A program made the translations under genes and the position numbers. The notes below the pieces were generated by a model, which worked only from the letters and a program-made list of their open reading frames with translations, was not told the DNA's origin and searched no databases. This document shows positions 38,618 through 48,908 of a stretch of 64,000 nt of DNA, one piece after another (positions within the stretch are counted from its first letter, which is position 1; every line of letters begins with the position of its first letter). The DNA comes from Synechococcus sp. ROS8604 (GTDB taxonomy: Bacteria; Cyanobacteriota; Cyanobacteriia; PCC-6307; Cyanobiaceae). Where the stretch lies: the NCBI RefSeq assembly GCF_014279655.1, contig NZ_CP047946.1:2604001-2668000 (forward strand), written 5' to 3'.

Positions 38618-39068
38618 AGAGGGAGCACCGGTGTCAGAGGAGATCAGCCAGCGCAGCACCAAGCGAGCCCACCGTGCCGCGAAGCGGGGTGCTTGGCGGA
38701 TCGCGGGAGATCTCCCCTCCAGCTTCCGCTACGCAGCTCAAGGTCTGGGCTACGGCTTCGTTAGCCAGAGGAACTTTCGTATCCACGTTTGTACGGGTGC
38801 GCTGGTTCTAGGAATGGGGATTTGGCTCCAGCTGCCCGCGATCCAGCTGGCCGTGTTGGTGCTCACGGTGGCTGTCGTGTTGGTGCTGGAGCTGCTCAAT
38901 ACGGCCATCGAGGCGGCCGTGGACTTGGCGATCGGCCGCCGATTCCATCCCCTCGCCAGAATTGCCAAGGATTGTGCCGCTGCCGCTGTGCTTGTCTCTG
39001 CGATCAGTTCCATGCTGATTGCGCTCCTTCTTCTCGTACCACCCCTGATCCTGCGCCTGGGCCTCTGA
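38571..39068 (+). CDS. dgkA: Diacylglycerol kinase family membrane protein
   Basis: Small DagK-type kinase phosphorylating undecaprenol or diacylglycerol in the inner membrane. After a charged N-terminus comes SFRYAAQGLGYGFVSQRNFRIHVCTGAL, then the catalytic ELLNTAIEAAVDLAI, and two more helices. The start is uncertain: TTG 38571 or GTG 38583 overlap ybeY, and GTG 38631 would remove the overlap. The ybeY-dgkA order is a common bacterial pairing. Confidence 0.88.
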   Translation: MRSIVNQQTKSLLNPEEGAPVSEEISQRSTKRAHRAAKRGAWRIAGDLPSSFRYAAQGLGYGFVSQRNFRIHVCTGALVLGMGIWLQLPAIQLAVLVLTVAVVLVLELLNTAIEAAVDLAIGRRFHPLARIAKDCAAAAVLVSAISSMLIALLLLVPPLILRLGL

Positions 39069-39071
39069 ACA

Positions 39072-39668
39072 ATGCTCCTGGTTATCGATAACTACGACAG
39101 TTTCACGTTCAACCTGGTGCAATACCTGGGAGAACTCGCCAGCCAGTTCCCCGTGGCGACCGACTGTCGCGTCGAGCGAAACGACGCCCTCAACCTTGAG
39201 GAGATTCGCGACCTGAATCCATCCGCGATTTTGCTTTCACCTGGGCCAGGCGATCCGGATCAAGCCGGTGTTTGCCTTGAAGTTCTCCGCCAACTCTCAC
39301 CCACCATCCCAACCCTTGGTGTGTGCCTCGGCCATCAATCGCTTGCGCAGGCCTACGGCGGACGCGTTGTGAGAGCCCGCGAACTCATGCATGGGAAAAC
39401 ATCACCTGTTCAGCATCGCGGTGAAGGCGTCTTTGCCGGGCTTCCCCAACCCCTGACCGCGACCCGATATCACAGCCTGATTGCTGAACGGGAAACCCTT
39501 CCTGAGTGCCTTGAAGTCACTGCCTGGCTGGACGACGGAACCATCATGGGGCTGCGCCATCGCGACTACCCCCATCTCCAGGGAGTGCAGTTCCATCCGG
39601 AAAGTGTGCTCACAGAAGCAGGGCACCAGCTGCTGGCCAACTTCCTGCGCCAAGCAGAACCCCAGTGA
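39072..39668 (+). CDS. trpG: Anthranilate/aminodeoxychorismate synthase glutamine amidotransferase
   Basis: Class I glutamine amidotransferase of 198 residues supplying ammonia to TrpE or PabB. Visible are [33 protein letters not shown], the nucleophile Cys in [24 protein letters not shown] and the His-Glu pair in [12 protein letters not shown]. Whether it serves tryptophan, folate or both cannot be told, since its synthase partner is not in the window. Confidence 0.92.
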   Translation: MLLVIDNYDSFTFNLVQYLGELASQFPVATDCRVERNDALNLEEIRDLNPSAILLSPGPGDPDQAGVCLEVLRQLSPTIPTLGVCLGHQSLAQAYGGRVVRARELMHGKTSPVQHRGEGVFAGLPQPLTATRYHSLIAERETLPECLEVTAWLDDGTIMGLRHRDYPHLQGVQFHPESVLTEAGHQLLANFLRQAEPQ

Positions 39669-39706
39669 CAACACTGCTAGCTTCCAGGACAAGAAGACGA
39701 TCAACA

Positions 39707-40444
39707 ATGTCGGTCCACGAACGGGTTCAGAGTCTTTTCCGCATTGTTCTGAGTGGTTCCGCCCTGCTGGCGGTCGGAACGGTGGCTCCCGTTTGGGCCG
39801 CAGGCGTCACCGTGACCAATTACGGCCATAGCGCCTTGCTCATCCGCGGAGGTGGCCAATCCGTGATGGTGAATCCATTTCGGGCGGTGGGCTGCGCCAA
39901 GGGACTGGCTGAGCCTCGCGTGAACGCAACGGTGATCCTCGCCAGTTCGGAATTACCTGATGAAGGGGCCCGCATCGGGGGCGGCACCTACTTGGCCAAA
40001 CCAGGCTCCTATCGGGTCGGTGGCCTCAAGGTCGAAGGGTTCGGCGCTCCCCATGACCGGGTGGGTGGCCGTCGTTTTGGCCAAGCCACGGTGTGGCGCT
40101 GGCAACAGGCTGGTCTCAACTTCGCCCATCTCGGCGGCACCGCCGCCACCCTCAGCGGTGAGGACAAAGTGCTTCTCGGTCGCCCCGACGTCTTGATCAT
40201 CGGTGTCGGCGGCGGGGGCAAGGTCTACAACGGAGAGGAGGCTGCTGCAGTGGTGCGCGCACTCAATCCCCGCCGGGTGATTCCCGTTCAATACGTGAAT
40301 GGGGAGCCTCCTTCCGGATGCGACCTCGGCGATGTTCAGCCTTTTTTGGATGCGATGTCCGGTACCGAAGTTCGCAAAGTGGGGCCAAACCTCAACTTGC
40401 CTGGAAACCTCGGTGACAACACCGTGATCGATGTCATGCGTTAA
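39707..40444 (+). CDS. Exported MBL-fold metallo-hydrolase (UlaG-like)
   Basis: ATG at 39707 begins a signal peptide (SLFRIVLSGSALLAVGTVAPVWAAG, likely cleavage at AWA-G type site). The mature part starts VTVTNYGHSALLIRGGGQSVMVNPF, the N-terminal strand pair of the beta-lactamase-fold family, and includes FGAPHDRVGG, NFAHLGGT and VIPVQYVNGEPPSGCD. Some classical HxHxDH ligands are replaced, so activity is uncertain. The substrate is unknown. A frame extension to 39665 would overlap trpG. Confidence 0.78.
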   Translation: MSVHERVQSLFRIVLSGSALLAVGTVAPVWAAGVTVTNYGHSALLIRGGGQSVMVNPFRAVGCAKGLAEPRVNATVILASSELPDEGARIGGGTYLAKPGSYRVGGLKVEGFGAPHDRVGGRRFGQATVWRWQQAGLNFAHLGGTAATLSGEDKVLLGRPDVLIIGVGGGGKVYNGEEAAAVVRALNPRRVIPVQYVNGEPPSGCDLGDVQPFLDAMSGTEVRKVGPNLNLPGNLGDNTVIDVMR

Positions 40445-41447
40445 TCGCGAACGAAGCCAACAGCGCTGATAGCTCGGCTCGTTCCATCCCAGCCATTAAG
40501 GCCAAGATGAGCAGAATCCTTGCCTTCTGGGGGTTGAGAATTCCTGCAGGCAACAAGCCAAGCTCATCCTGAAGCTCAGACGGATGGACAGGACCACTAC
40601 CGCAACGACTCGACCGCAACATCAGGGGCAACACACCAGGCCAGGTTTTTATGGCCTCAAGCTCTCCCGCAGACAACTGACCTGCCCCGGTGCCGGTCCA
40701 GACCACACCTTTAACGCCTTCGCGAAAGAGAGCCGACACCATGGCCAACGACGGATCCACGCAGCCATAGAGAATGGCCACCTCGGGCCACTGAGCAGGC
40801 AATACAAGCGTGGCGAACGGTACGGATCGGGAGCTTGGCGCCACTGGCAAGTGCACTCCGCCGTCATCCACCCAGCCCAGGGGGCCCACATCTGGGCTTT
40901 GAAACGCACCCACACCCTGGGTGGCCACCTTGGTGACAGCCCTGGCTCCATGGATCTGGCTATCCATCACCACAAGCACCCCGTGGCCACAGGCCTGAGG
41001 GCTACAGGCCACTTGCACCGCCTGAAACAGATTCAGCGGACCATCGGCACTGAGCGCTGTGGCGGGACGCATCGCTCCCACCAACACTACGGGCCGCGGA
41101 TCATCAATGAGTAACTCCAACAACCAGGCCGTTTCTTCCAAGGTGTTGGTGCCGTGGGTGATCACCACTCCCGCCAGTTCAGGGGACTGAGCCAACGCCT
41201 CACGGATGCGCTTCACCAGCTGGATCCAATGCTGAAACTGCAGATCCGCACTATCCAGATTGGTGAGTTGCTCCACCTGAACCTGAGCCAGCTCCTGCAG
41301 CTGCGGCAGCTCCTGGAGCAGTTCCGATCCCGCCATCGCCCCCGCGATGTAGGCGTTAAGGGAGGTGCTTTTGTCAGCGCGGCCAGCGATCGTGCCGCCC
41401 GTGGCAAGCAGGAGCAACTGCGGTGATGATGCGGACTGATCGACCAT
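40434..41447 (-). CDS. Asparaginase
   Basis: L-asparaginase fold of 337 residues with both catalytic threonine motifs, LLLATGGTIAGRAD and VVITHGTNTLEETA, plus VVLVGAMRPATALSADGPLN and the C-terminal GAGQ and LNPQKARILL regions. It hydrolyses asparagine to aspartate and ammonia. No signal peptide is visible, which suggests the cytoplasmic form. ATG at 41447 touches the stop of the upstream aminotransferase (TGATG), indicating coupling; the 3' end overlaps the convergent hydrolase by 11 bases. Confidence 0.9.
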   Translation of the reverse strand: MVDQSASSPQLLLLATGGTIAGRADKSTSLNAYIAGAMAGSELLQELPQLQELAQVQVEQLTNLDSADLQFQHWIQLVKRIREALAQSPELAGVVITHGTNTLEETAWLLELLIDDPRPVVLVGAMRPATALSADGPLNLFQAVQVACSPQACGHGVLVVMDSQIHGARAVTKVATQGVGAFQSPDVGPLGWVDDGGVHLPVAPSSRSVPFATLVLPAQWPEVAILYGCVDPSLAMVSALFREGVKGVVWTGTGAGQLSAGELEAIKTWPGVLPLMLRSSRCGSGPVHPSELQDELGLLPAGILNPQKARILLILALMAGMERAELSALLASFAINA

Positions 41448-42580
41448 CAAGGCTCTGAATCGATCGCTTGATAAGCCTGCCAAAAGCGCTGCATCTGCTC
41501 AGTGGTGCCAATGCTGATGCGCAGCGAACCATCGATCTGGGGCTTCCCCGCCATGGAACGCACCAAAATCCCTGCCGCCCGCAGCTCCGCTTCAACGGTT
41601 TCAGACGAACGACGGGGCCAAAGCAACAGGTAATTGCCGCCAGCCGCATGATAAATAGCACGCTGACGAGTTAACTCAGTAACGAGCCAGTTACGAGCTC
41701 GTAGCACTTCCTCGACATAGGCATCGGTATAGGGCTGATCGGCCAAGGCCGCCATCGCTGCCGTCACGACCAAGCTATTGACGTCATAGGGACCCGTGAC
41801 CCTTCCCACCCGGTCCACAACATCGGGATGACCAAGCGCAAATCCGATGCGCAAACCAGCAAGGCCAGCGGTTTTCGCCAACGACCGGAGCACGAGCAGA
41901 TTGGGAACGTCGTGAAAATCAACCGACGGCAAGACGCTGTCTCCCGTGAACGCCTCGTACAACTCATCCACCACCACGAGCGTTTCAGGCGCCGCAATCG
42001 CTAGCTCCAACACCTGGGCCGCAGGCAAACGGGTTCCCGTGGGGTTGTTGGGATTGCAGAGCATCAAAATGCGCGGCTTGCGCAACAAGGCGGCGCGAAT
42101 CGCCTGCATCGGGAACACAAATCCGGGCAGCTCATGGGGCACGGCCTCTATCGCCATCCCCTGCATGCCCGCACAGGGGGCGTAATACCCAAAGGTGGGG
42201 CTGGTGGTCAGCAAGGTGTCGCCGGCCGCGCCATAGGCATGAATCACGGCATGAATCGCAGCATCGACACCGTTGAAGATCCCGACATGCGCGGGCGTCA
42301 ATGCAGAGGCCAGGCCTGCTGGCGACGACTCGAGATTGGCGAGCAGGGCTTCGCGAAGGCCGTCGTACTCGGGATAAATCGCGATCTGGTCGACCGGGAA
42401 CGCGCGAATCGCCTCCGCGACCCTCGGGCTGGGGCCCATCGTGTTTTCGTTGAAGTCCAGCCGCAACAAGTTGCGTCGCCCTTCAAGAGGAGCGCTATAG
42501 GCCTTCAACCTCTCAACCTCCGGCCGAGCTTGGGGAGAAGGAAGGGCCACTAGCTCCAAGGGTTTTAGATCTCTCAACAC
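41447..42580 (-). CDS. Histidinol-phosphate aminotransferase family protein
   Basis: Class I/II PLP aminotransferase of 377 residues with LRLDFNENTMGPSPRVAEAI, YPEYDGLREAL, NPNNPTGTRLP, VVVDELYEAF and the PLP Lys in LRSLAKTAGLAGLRIGFALG. The family is usually HisC (imidazole-acetol-phosphate to histidinol-phosphate), though side members act on aromatic or other substrates. It is followed by asparaginase with a one-base overlap. Confidence 0.85.
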   Translation of the reverse strand: MLRDLKPLELVALPSPQARPEVERLKAYSAPLEGRRNLLRLDFNENTMGPSPRVAEAIRAFPVDQIAIYPEYDGLREALLANLESSPAGLASALTPAHVGIFNGVDAAIHAVIHAYGAAGDTLLTTSPTFGYYAPCAGMQGMAIEAVPHELPGFVFPMQAIRAALLRKPRILMLCNPNNPTGTRLPAAQVLELAIAAPETLVVVDELYEAFTGDSVLPSVDFHDVPNLLVLRSLAKTAGLAGLRIGFALGHPDVVDRVGRVTGPYDVNSLVVTAAMAALADQPYTDAYVEEVLRARNWLVTELTRQRAIYHAAGGNYLLLWPRRSSETVEAELRAAGILVRSMAGKPQIDGSLRISIGTTEQMQRFWQAYQAIDSEP

Positions 42581-42615
42581 TGACAGACAACAGCGTCAAG
42601 CGCTCCCTCCCGTCC

Positions 42616-44166
42616 TCAACGGGGCCGTTCAGGGAAGGGGGGAGGTTCACTTGTTTTGATCCCCTCTGGATGCTCACCAACCAGCAAGGGAACATCAAGC
42701 AGAGCGCATTGCGCCGTTGGTGACCTCGGGAACCATTCGCTATCCCTCCAAACCATGTCTCCAGCACGCAAACCATTTCGGTATTGATTTAATTCAGCGA
42801 AAAATCCTTCCAGTTCAACTCTTCGAGGCCCATCAGGGCGTAATTGGGCTCCAGGCCCAAAGAAGAGAACGATCAGAAACACAGAGCATGAGGCAACAAC
42901 GAAACCCCGATCGATCTGTCGGGGCGTCGCGATACCCACAACATTCATCTGCGCAATCAACGCCTCCAACACCAAGGCCATGCCCAGCAACAGGAAGGGC
43001 AAAATCACCATCCCAGCGTAAATATGAAAAACAAACAAATTTTTCATGACGACAATCCAAAGAAGTGACGTCAGCCCCGTGCTCCAGAGCATCGAGTGCC
43101 GCAATTGATATTTTTCAGTAGAGAGCGAATCAACGGGAGCAACATTAAAAGCTGATGCCGAATAACCCAGGCGTGACATTATCAAACAGATCAAAATCAA
43201 CAGCGCAACAACAATCAAAAGCGGAGATAGATACTCCGACAGGTAGGACGCCAACTTGGGAATTGCCCCTCCTAGCCAGCGCGTTCGCTCTACGGCACTC
43301 CCAGGAATGTCGACGAAGCCCAAACGACGCAACGCTGATTGAACCACTGAGGTGCTCTGCCAGGAGACCTGATTGAGGCGAGCTTCCCAGACCACGTTGT
43401 ATGCGGTGGCAACAAAAACCGCCCCAAAGGCGAGGGGCACCCCGAGCCATACCCAGGGCAGGGCTCGGGCGCCGGCTTGAGACTCTCCATCAAAGGGGGA
43501 AGGCTTGAGCACAAGCAAAAGCAACGGCAAGACCAAGGAAAAAATGAGCACAACCGCGGAACGACCCGTCATTGCCCCCAACAACAGAACCCCCAGATAC
43601 CAGCGCAGGTTGGGAGAAGGCTTGATCAACTGGCGCACCACCACCACCAACAGAACCCCATAGGCCAGCAAAGCCGGCTGATCAAAATGAAACATGCTGC
43701 GGTATTCCAAAACCACAGGCGCTGAAAGGGTTAACAAGATCGATGCGATGGCAACCACCCGAGAAAATCGCAAGGTGCGCAACAACCCCCAAAAGGCAAA
43801 GCCTGTGGCGATGAAAATTAGATTCATCCACTGCCTAGCTGCATACAGCCAAGACGCTGCATCACTCGAAAAAGGCTGCAGAACGAGACGACTCAGGACA
43901 GCGAATGGAAGCGGATAACGGTTGAAATATTCATAACGATCGCCTGTTAGTCCATCCAACTCTTTGCAGCCGTAGCCAACACCTCCATGATCAAAACTAC
44001 TGTTATTTGCGATCGCTAACGAATCAAGAGAAACCCAATTAACATGGCCTCTTTGAAAGAAATCTATGATTCTTGGCTCAGACAGAAGAACCGCGAACGA
44101 CACCCCAATAGCAACCGCTATCAACCACCGGTTCTTGAAGCATCTGAATAACTGAAACCGGTTCAA
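42616..44166 (-). CDS. Polytopic membrane protein, possibly GT-C-type
   Basis: Protein of 516 residues with a short cytoplasmic N-terminus and about 10-11 hydrophobic helices. The first external loop is acidic and aromatic (NWVSLDSLAIANNSSFDHGGVGYGCKELDGLTGDRYEYFNRYPLPFAV), reminiscent of the catalytic loop of GT-C membrane glycosyltransferases, but no DxD-type signature is decisive. The C-terminal extracytoplasmic tail is Pro-rich. Base composition is lower in GC than flanking genes, consistent with cell-surface genes that are often exchanged. No named family is claimed. Confidence 0.65.
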   Translation of the reverse strand: MNRFQLFRCFKNRWLIAVAIGVSFAVLLSEPRIIDFFQRGHVNWVSLDSLAIANNSSFDHGGVGYGCKELDGLTGDRYEYFNRYPLPFAVLSRLVLQPFSSDAASWLYAARQWMNLIFIATGFAFWGLLRTLRFSRVVAIASILLTLSAPVVLEYRSMFHFDQPALLAYGVLLVVVVRQLIKPSPNLRWYLGVLLLGAMTGRSAVVLIFSLVLPLLLLVLKPSPFDGESQAGARALPWVWLGVPLAFGAVFVATAYNVVWEARLNQVSWQSTSVVQSALRRLGFVDIPGSAVERTRWLGGAIPKLASYLSEYLSPLLIVVALLILICLIMSRLGYSASAFNVAPVDSLSTEKYQLRHSMLWSTGLTSLLWIVVMKNLFVFHIYAGMVILPFLLLGMALVLEALIAQMNVVGIATPRQIDRGFVVASCSVFLIVLFFGPGAQLRPDGPRRVELEGFFAELNQYRNGLRAGDMVWRDSEWFPRSPTAQCALLDVPLLVGEHPEGIKTSEPPPFPERPR

Positions 44167-44251
44167 TCCACTTCTTCCAGGAAGATTTAGAAAATATTAT
44201 CAGCAAGAAGCGCGAAGACGATTCAGCCTTCTATTTCTTAACCAAGTGGGC

Positions 44252-46024
44252 TCACATTCGCTCCAAAGTGGAGATACCCAATAATCCCAATCCTGATTTC
44301 AGGGTATCGGCGGTGAGTCGGCACAACGCCAAACGGGATGACAAAGATTTGCCTTCGGCTTTGAGCACTGGAACCTGGTCATAAAAGCGATTAAACACCT
44401 GCGACAACTCGAACAAATAACTGCAAAGACGATTGGGCAGCAACTCCTCCTCAACCTCGGCGATCACCGCATCGAATTTGAGCAATTCCCTCACCAAAGC
44501 CCACTCCTGAGGCTCGCTGAACTGCAGCATTCCGGCATCCACCTCCAGGTCCCCACCCTTGCGTGCAATTCCAGCAATGCGCACTACCGCATACAGCAGA
44601 TAGGGGGCCGTATTGCCTTGCAAGGCGAGCATCCGATCGAAGCTGAACTGGTAATTGGTGATTCGGTTCTGACTGAGGTCGGCGTACTTGACCGCCGCGA
44701 GCCCCACCGTGCCAGCCACGTGCTCAATGAACTGGTCATCTTCATGACGCCCCTCCTCCTCCAAGCGCCGACGTAGATCAGCTTCTGCCCGTTCCACCGC
44801 TTCATCGAGCAGATCGCGCAGACGAACCGTGTCACCAGAACGGGTCTTGAGTTTCTTGCCGTCCTCGCCCTGAACCAGCCCAAAGGGCACATGCTCCAGT
44901 CGGCCGTCCTCAGGAATCCAATTCGCCCGTTTTGCCACTTGAAACACGCCGGCAAAATGATTCGCCTGTCCTGCATCGGTCACGTAAATGACCCGGCGTG
45001 CACCATCTCCCTCTGGGTTCTGGGCAAAGCGGTAGCGAATCGCCGCCAGGTCGGTGGTGGCGTAATTGAATCCACCATCACTCTTGCGAACAATCACCGG
45101 CAAGGGCTTGCCATCCTTCCCGTTCACGCCCTCAAGGAAGACACACTCCGCACCGTCATCAGTGACGAGCAAACCAGCCTCCTTCAGGCCACTGAGAACA
45201 TTCGCCAAATAGGGGTTGTAGAACGATTCGCCTCGTTCGTTCAGACGAATATCAAGCCGGTCGTAAATCGCCTGGAACTCTCTTCTGGACTGATCGCAGA
45301 GCAATCCCCACGCCTTGAGGGACAGCGGATCCCCGCTCTGCAGCTTCACCACCTCCTCGCGAGACGTGGTCTGAAAGGCTTCGTCGTCGTCGAAACGCTT
45401 CTTGGCCTCGCGATAAAAGGCCACCAAATCTCCAAGATCAACCGCATCGGCCCTGTTGAGGGTCTCGGGAGCCACCTGCTTGAGGTGAGTGATCAACATC
45501 CCGAACTGCGTTCCCCAATCCCCCACATGGTTGAGGCGCAGCACCCGATGGCCGCGGAACTCGAGCACCCGTGCCAACGAATCGCCGATGATCGTGGAAC
45601 GCAGATGCCCCACATGCATCTCCTTGGCGATGTTCGGGCTGGAAAAATCCACCACCACTGGTGCAGCGTTCTCCACCGCCGGCACCCCAAGCCGTTGATC
45701 CCCCAGTCGAGAGGCCAATTCCGCAGCCAAACGCTCAGGGCGGATCGTGAGGTTAATGAAGCCCGGCCCTGCGATCTGTGGGTCAAAACAGAGGGCTGTG
45801 AACTCGGCATCGGCCTGCAACTGCTCCACGATCGCCGCTGCGATCTGACGTGGCGACTGCTTCAGGGGCTTCGCTAGGGGAAGAGCTCCATTGACCTGGA
45901 AGTCGCCGAATTCCGGCTTGCTCGCTGCTGCAAGTTGGGGATCCAGCGGGGCATCCATCTCCGGAAAGGCACGCTGCATCGCACCACGCAACTGGGTGTT
46001 GAGAACCTTGGCGATGCGCAGCAT
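44252..46024 (-). CDS. argS: Arginyl-tRNA synthetase
   Basis: Class I aminoacyl-tRNA synthetase of 590 residues. The Arg-specific N-terminal Add-1 domain precedes [30 protein letters not shown] with the HIGH-type HVGH, and [11 protein letters not shown] follows. [12 protein letters not shown] replaces KMSKS, and the C-terminal DALR anticodon domain ends the protein. It borders the accessory region that begins at about 46.1 kb. Confidence 0.96.
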   Translation of the reverse strand: MLRIAKVLNTQLRGAMQRAFPEMDAPLDPQLAAASKPEFGDFQVNGALPLAKPLKQSPRQIAAAIVEQLQADAEFTALCFDPQIAGPGFINLTIRPERLAAELASRLGDQRLGVPAVENAAPVVVDFSSPNIAKEMHVGHLRSTIIGDSLARVLEFRGHRVLRLNHVGDWGTQFGMLITHLKQVAPETLNRADAVDLGDLVAFYREAKKRFDDDEAFQTTSREEVVKLQSGDPLSLKAWGLLCDQSRREFQAIYDRLDIRLNERGESFYNPYLANVLSGLKEAGLLVTDDGAECVFLEGVNGKDGKPLPVIVRKSDGGFNYATTDLAAIRYRFAQNPEGDGARRVIYVTDAGQANHFAGVFQVAKRANWIPEDGRLEHVPFGLVQGEDGKKLKTRSGDTVRLRDLLDEAVERAEADLRRRLEEEGRHEDDQFIEHVAGTVGLAAVKYADLSQNRITNYQFSFDRMLALQGNTAPYLLYAVVRIAGIARKGGDLEVDAGMLQFSEPQEWALVRELLKFDAVIAEVEEELLPNRLCSYLFELSQVFNRFYDQVPVLKAEGKSLSSRLALCRLTADTLKSGLGLLGISTLERM

Positions 46025-46175
46025 GGAAAGCGGAGAGGAACGAAGTCAGCACCCGATCATCCCCCGGCGCAGGGGTCCCCCAGGCACCAACCCACTCAGC
46101 CGCTGCAGACAAGGGAACACCAAGCCAGCGACAGGCGGGCCATCTAACCTGCGATTTTCAGGCTGAGGGCAACGT

Positions 46176-46826
46176 TTGGACCGCAAGATCTTTTACGACT
46201 GCGTTCGAGATGATTTGTTCAACGGGGTGCTCAGGCAGCAGAACGTGAATGGCATGGAGGCCATCCTGAACTTCTGGGACGCACCACCCAACCCACCAAC
46301 AGGCGTATTCAAAACCAACTGGGACATCCGCTCCATCGGGTGGCTGGCTTACATGCTCGCCACAACAAAACACGAAACAGCCTCAACAATGCAACCAATT
46401 GATGAATACGGAGATACCGCCTATTTCACGCGGATGTATGAGAATCGCTCTGACCTTGGCAACACTGAGCCTGGTGATGGAGCGAAGTTTCACGGTCGAG
46501 GATTTGTGCAGCTCACGGGCCGGGCGAACTACACAGCAATGACCAGCGTGGTGCAATCCATCTTTCCTGACGCTCCCGATTTCACAGACCAACCCGATGC
46601 TGTGAAACATGATCGCTATGCAGCAGTGATCATGTTTGACGGCATGTTTTGTGGAGTATTCACAGGATGGGCTCTGAAGAACTTCATCGGAGATCCTCTT
46701 CAAGGGCAGATCGTGGACTACTTTCATGCCCGCAAAATCATCAACGGCATGGACAAGGCCGATCTAATTGAACGTTATGCCAAAAAATTTGCCACCGCAC
46801 TCGACAAGGCAGGGGCGACGGGATAA
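46176..46826 (+). CDS. GH19-type chitinase/phage endolysin-like protein
   Basis: Protein of 216 residues starting at TTG 46176 with GAGGG just upstream. GH19 signatures are visible: LAYMLATTKHETASTMQPIDEYG with the catalytic-type Glu67, and KFHGRGFVQLTGRANYTAM at about 104-122. A second acid at Glu89 lies 22 residues later, the spacing known in plant GH19 enzymes. It should cleave chitin or peptidoglycan. There is no signal peptide and no holin or other phage gene nearby, so it is not evidently part of a prophage. It is the first gene of the accessory region. Confidence 0.78.
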   Translation: MDRKIFYDCVRDDLFNGVLRQQNVNGMEAILNFWDAPPNPPTGVFKTNWDIRSIGWLAYMLATTKHETASTMQPIDEYGDTAYFTRMYENRSDLGNTEPGDGAKFHGRGFVQLTGRANYTAMTSVVQSIFPDAPDFTDQPDAVKHDRYAAVIMFDGMFCGVFTGWALKNFIGDPLQGQIVDYFHARKIINGMDKADLIERYAKKFATALDKAGATG

Positions 46827-46856
46827 ATAGTTTCTAGAAATGCTGAACAGACCTTC

Positions 46857-48463
46857 TCAACCTGGTCCGCTTGGACGACTGGGAACCGCGATCCAGCTGA
46901 TCTGGTGTTGACGCAACCTTGCGTCTGTTGCGCTCAACTCCTGCTCTCGATTGCCATCTCCATAAAGAGCCAGCTCGTAGAGCAGATTCATGCAGAATTT
47001 GCCTTGAAAATTAACCACCGTGGCAATCAATTTTGCTGATTTTTAAAGGGCTGGCAAGCACCATGAGCAACGTGGCAGCGTAATTGAAAAACCTCTGCGC
47101 GGCATTGCGAGCCGTGAACGCACTGAGATAACGCACCCCATCGTCGTAATCGGTGCAGTCGATCACATTGAGCGGGTAGCCAATCCATCGCTGACAGCGG
47201 AATGTTCTGTTATCACAGATGCTTTGCGTCCGCAACGCCCCATGCAGCTCAAGGTCACTCAGGTCGCCCACATGCTTGCCATAACCTTGCGCTTGCGTGC
47301 GGCCTTTGATGCTCAGATTGCCGAGCCGGTAGCCACCAATGCGCGTCCCCGAGGGAAACACGAAGTAGTTGGCGAAGGTTGAGGCCAACCGCAACACCAT
47401 GTCGGCATCATTGACGAACAGAAAGGTCTGGCGAAAACGGCGCAGGCAACTGGCCAGGTAATTGGACCGTCCTGTGGTGATGGTCCAGACAGGAATGTCG
47501 GCAGCAACGAGGATCAGACGATCAAGGCTGAACAGATCGCCAATTTGCGCCAGCTGTTCTGGCTGTCGTTCGTTCGCTTGCTCATCGAAGGACACCGGGC
47601 AACTTGGACCACCAAACGGACCCGAGTGGGCATTGGCCGACAAGAGGTGAGAATCCGCTTCGGGATCGAAGACATTGGTGAGCACACGGATGAGCATGGT
47701 TGTGAGAAAAGTGCCCATGCTGTGACCCAGGAAACTGAGGCTGATCCGCGGCTCCTTGCCACTCTTGAGATCCGCCAGATAAGGGCTGTCAGCAAGGATC
47801 TCCTTCACCAGATGGTGAAGGACTCGCACCATCTCCACGGCATCAAACACACCAAATGTGCTGGCCCGTTCACGATCGCGGAAGTAGGTGACCATGCGCA
47901 GCAGCGTGAGCGTGATGCCAATCCCTAAACACAACTGGCCGATAGACGCAAGCCAACCGCCGGCAAAGAAAGCGAGCAAGTTGCCGAGCGCGAACAGCTG
48001 CCACAGCTCCATCGGCATGGAACAAATTCAACGAAAGGGACCCCCGGCACCGATCCGTTCGGGCGGCCAGGCGTAGTGCACAAACAGCAGGTAATCATCC
48101 GGTGGTGAGTCCGTGAGCCGGCAGGCGTTATCTCTGAAGGTGCGCTCCGCCTGATGGTATTCCTCCTTCACACTGCTCAGGGGAACGTTGTAGCCGTGGA
48201 TGCGAACCACCTCCGCACACTCTGCGGACTGCCGCTGTTCTGCTGCCGTTGGAAGAACGCGGAGCGATGGGTTTGAGCTCTGCAAAATGCTGAGCGGTGT
48301 GGTCGAAACCAGCCTGGGTGAGATCCAGCCGACAGGGCCGCTCCGCCTCAAGGGGAGCTGTGCTGCACACCAACAGGTGGCAGAAGCAAGGGGTCCGCTC
48401 TAAGGGGAAAGGCTTGTATTCGAGAAGCGCCAACGCCCCAGGCTGCTGTGTGGTGGTTGACAT
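46857..48463 (-). pseudogene. Broken alpha/beta hydrolase gene (three lesions)
   Basis: Reading leftward, the N-terminal frame starts at ATG 48463 (MSTTTQQPGALALLEYKPF). Near 48250-48290 homology-like sequence moves to another frame (+1), which carries VVRIHGYNVPLSS and VHYAWPPERIGAGGPFR. An in-frame TGA at 48028-48030 then interrupts it. The same frame resumes after three codons and contains a hydrophobic pair, then SLSFLGHSMGTFLTTML, the GxSxG nucleophile elbow, and GDLSDLELHGAL. Near 47033 an extra A in an A5 run shifts the frame again; the +1 frame continues through IATVVNFQGKFCMNLLYELALYG to TGA at 46857-46859. HGYNV plus YAWP plus GHSMG indicates a serine hydrolase of unknown substrate. 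Confidence 0.75.
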
Positions 48464-48908
48464 GGTGAGTGGCTCCACACACGGATCACCCCTTTGGTAG
48501 CCATCTCCCAAGAATCAGCAACGGACCTGAATCGCTACCTGCAATCCATCCTTGAATCGCAGCATCAACGCAGTAACGACAGCATTCCATTTGAGCTTCC
48601 TGTCGCAAAGAATTACTCCACTGACAATTTAGTTATCAAGTCGAAATCATGAATGCGTCTCCTCTTGACGAAAGGAGTCCTAATTTAAGGTCTGATCCCC
48701 AGAAAACGAGAATCGACAATCTCAAGCAAGAGGCAATCTAACTTGAGCATGCATAGGCAAAGCCTTACCCAAAACATCTCTAAAAAAATTGGCATCCATA
48801 GGAAGGCACATCTCATGGCGGGAATCCAGCAAAAAAGATGCAGAATCAAATGAATGCAATGACCCAATAAATTCCAGCCAATTTAAACAGGCGGAACTCA
48901 GATATTTA
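48464..48908. other. Intergenic region without a convincing gene
   Basis: Between the two pseudogenes, GC falls visibly toward the right. A rightward frame from TTG 48494 to TGA 48652 (52 residues, SQESATDLNRYLQSILES and so on) is open, but it has no ribosome-binding site and no recognisable domain, so it is not called. Nothing else is seen. Confidence 0.5.

Noticed and set aside
48494-48652. 52-codon frame from a TTG start
   Set aside because: No ribosome-binding site, no recognisable motif, and it lies in a decaying region.
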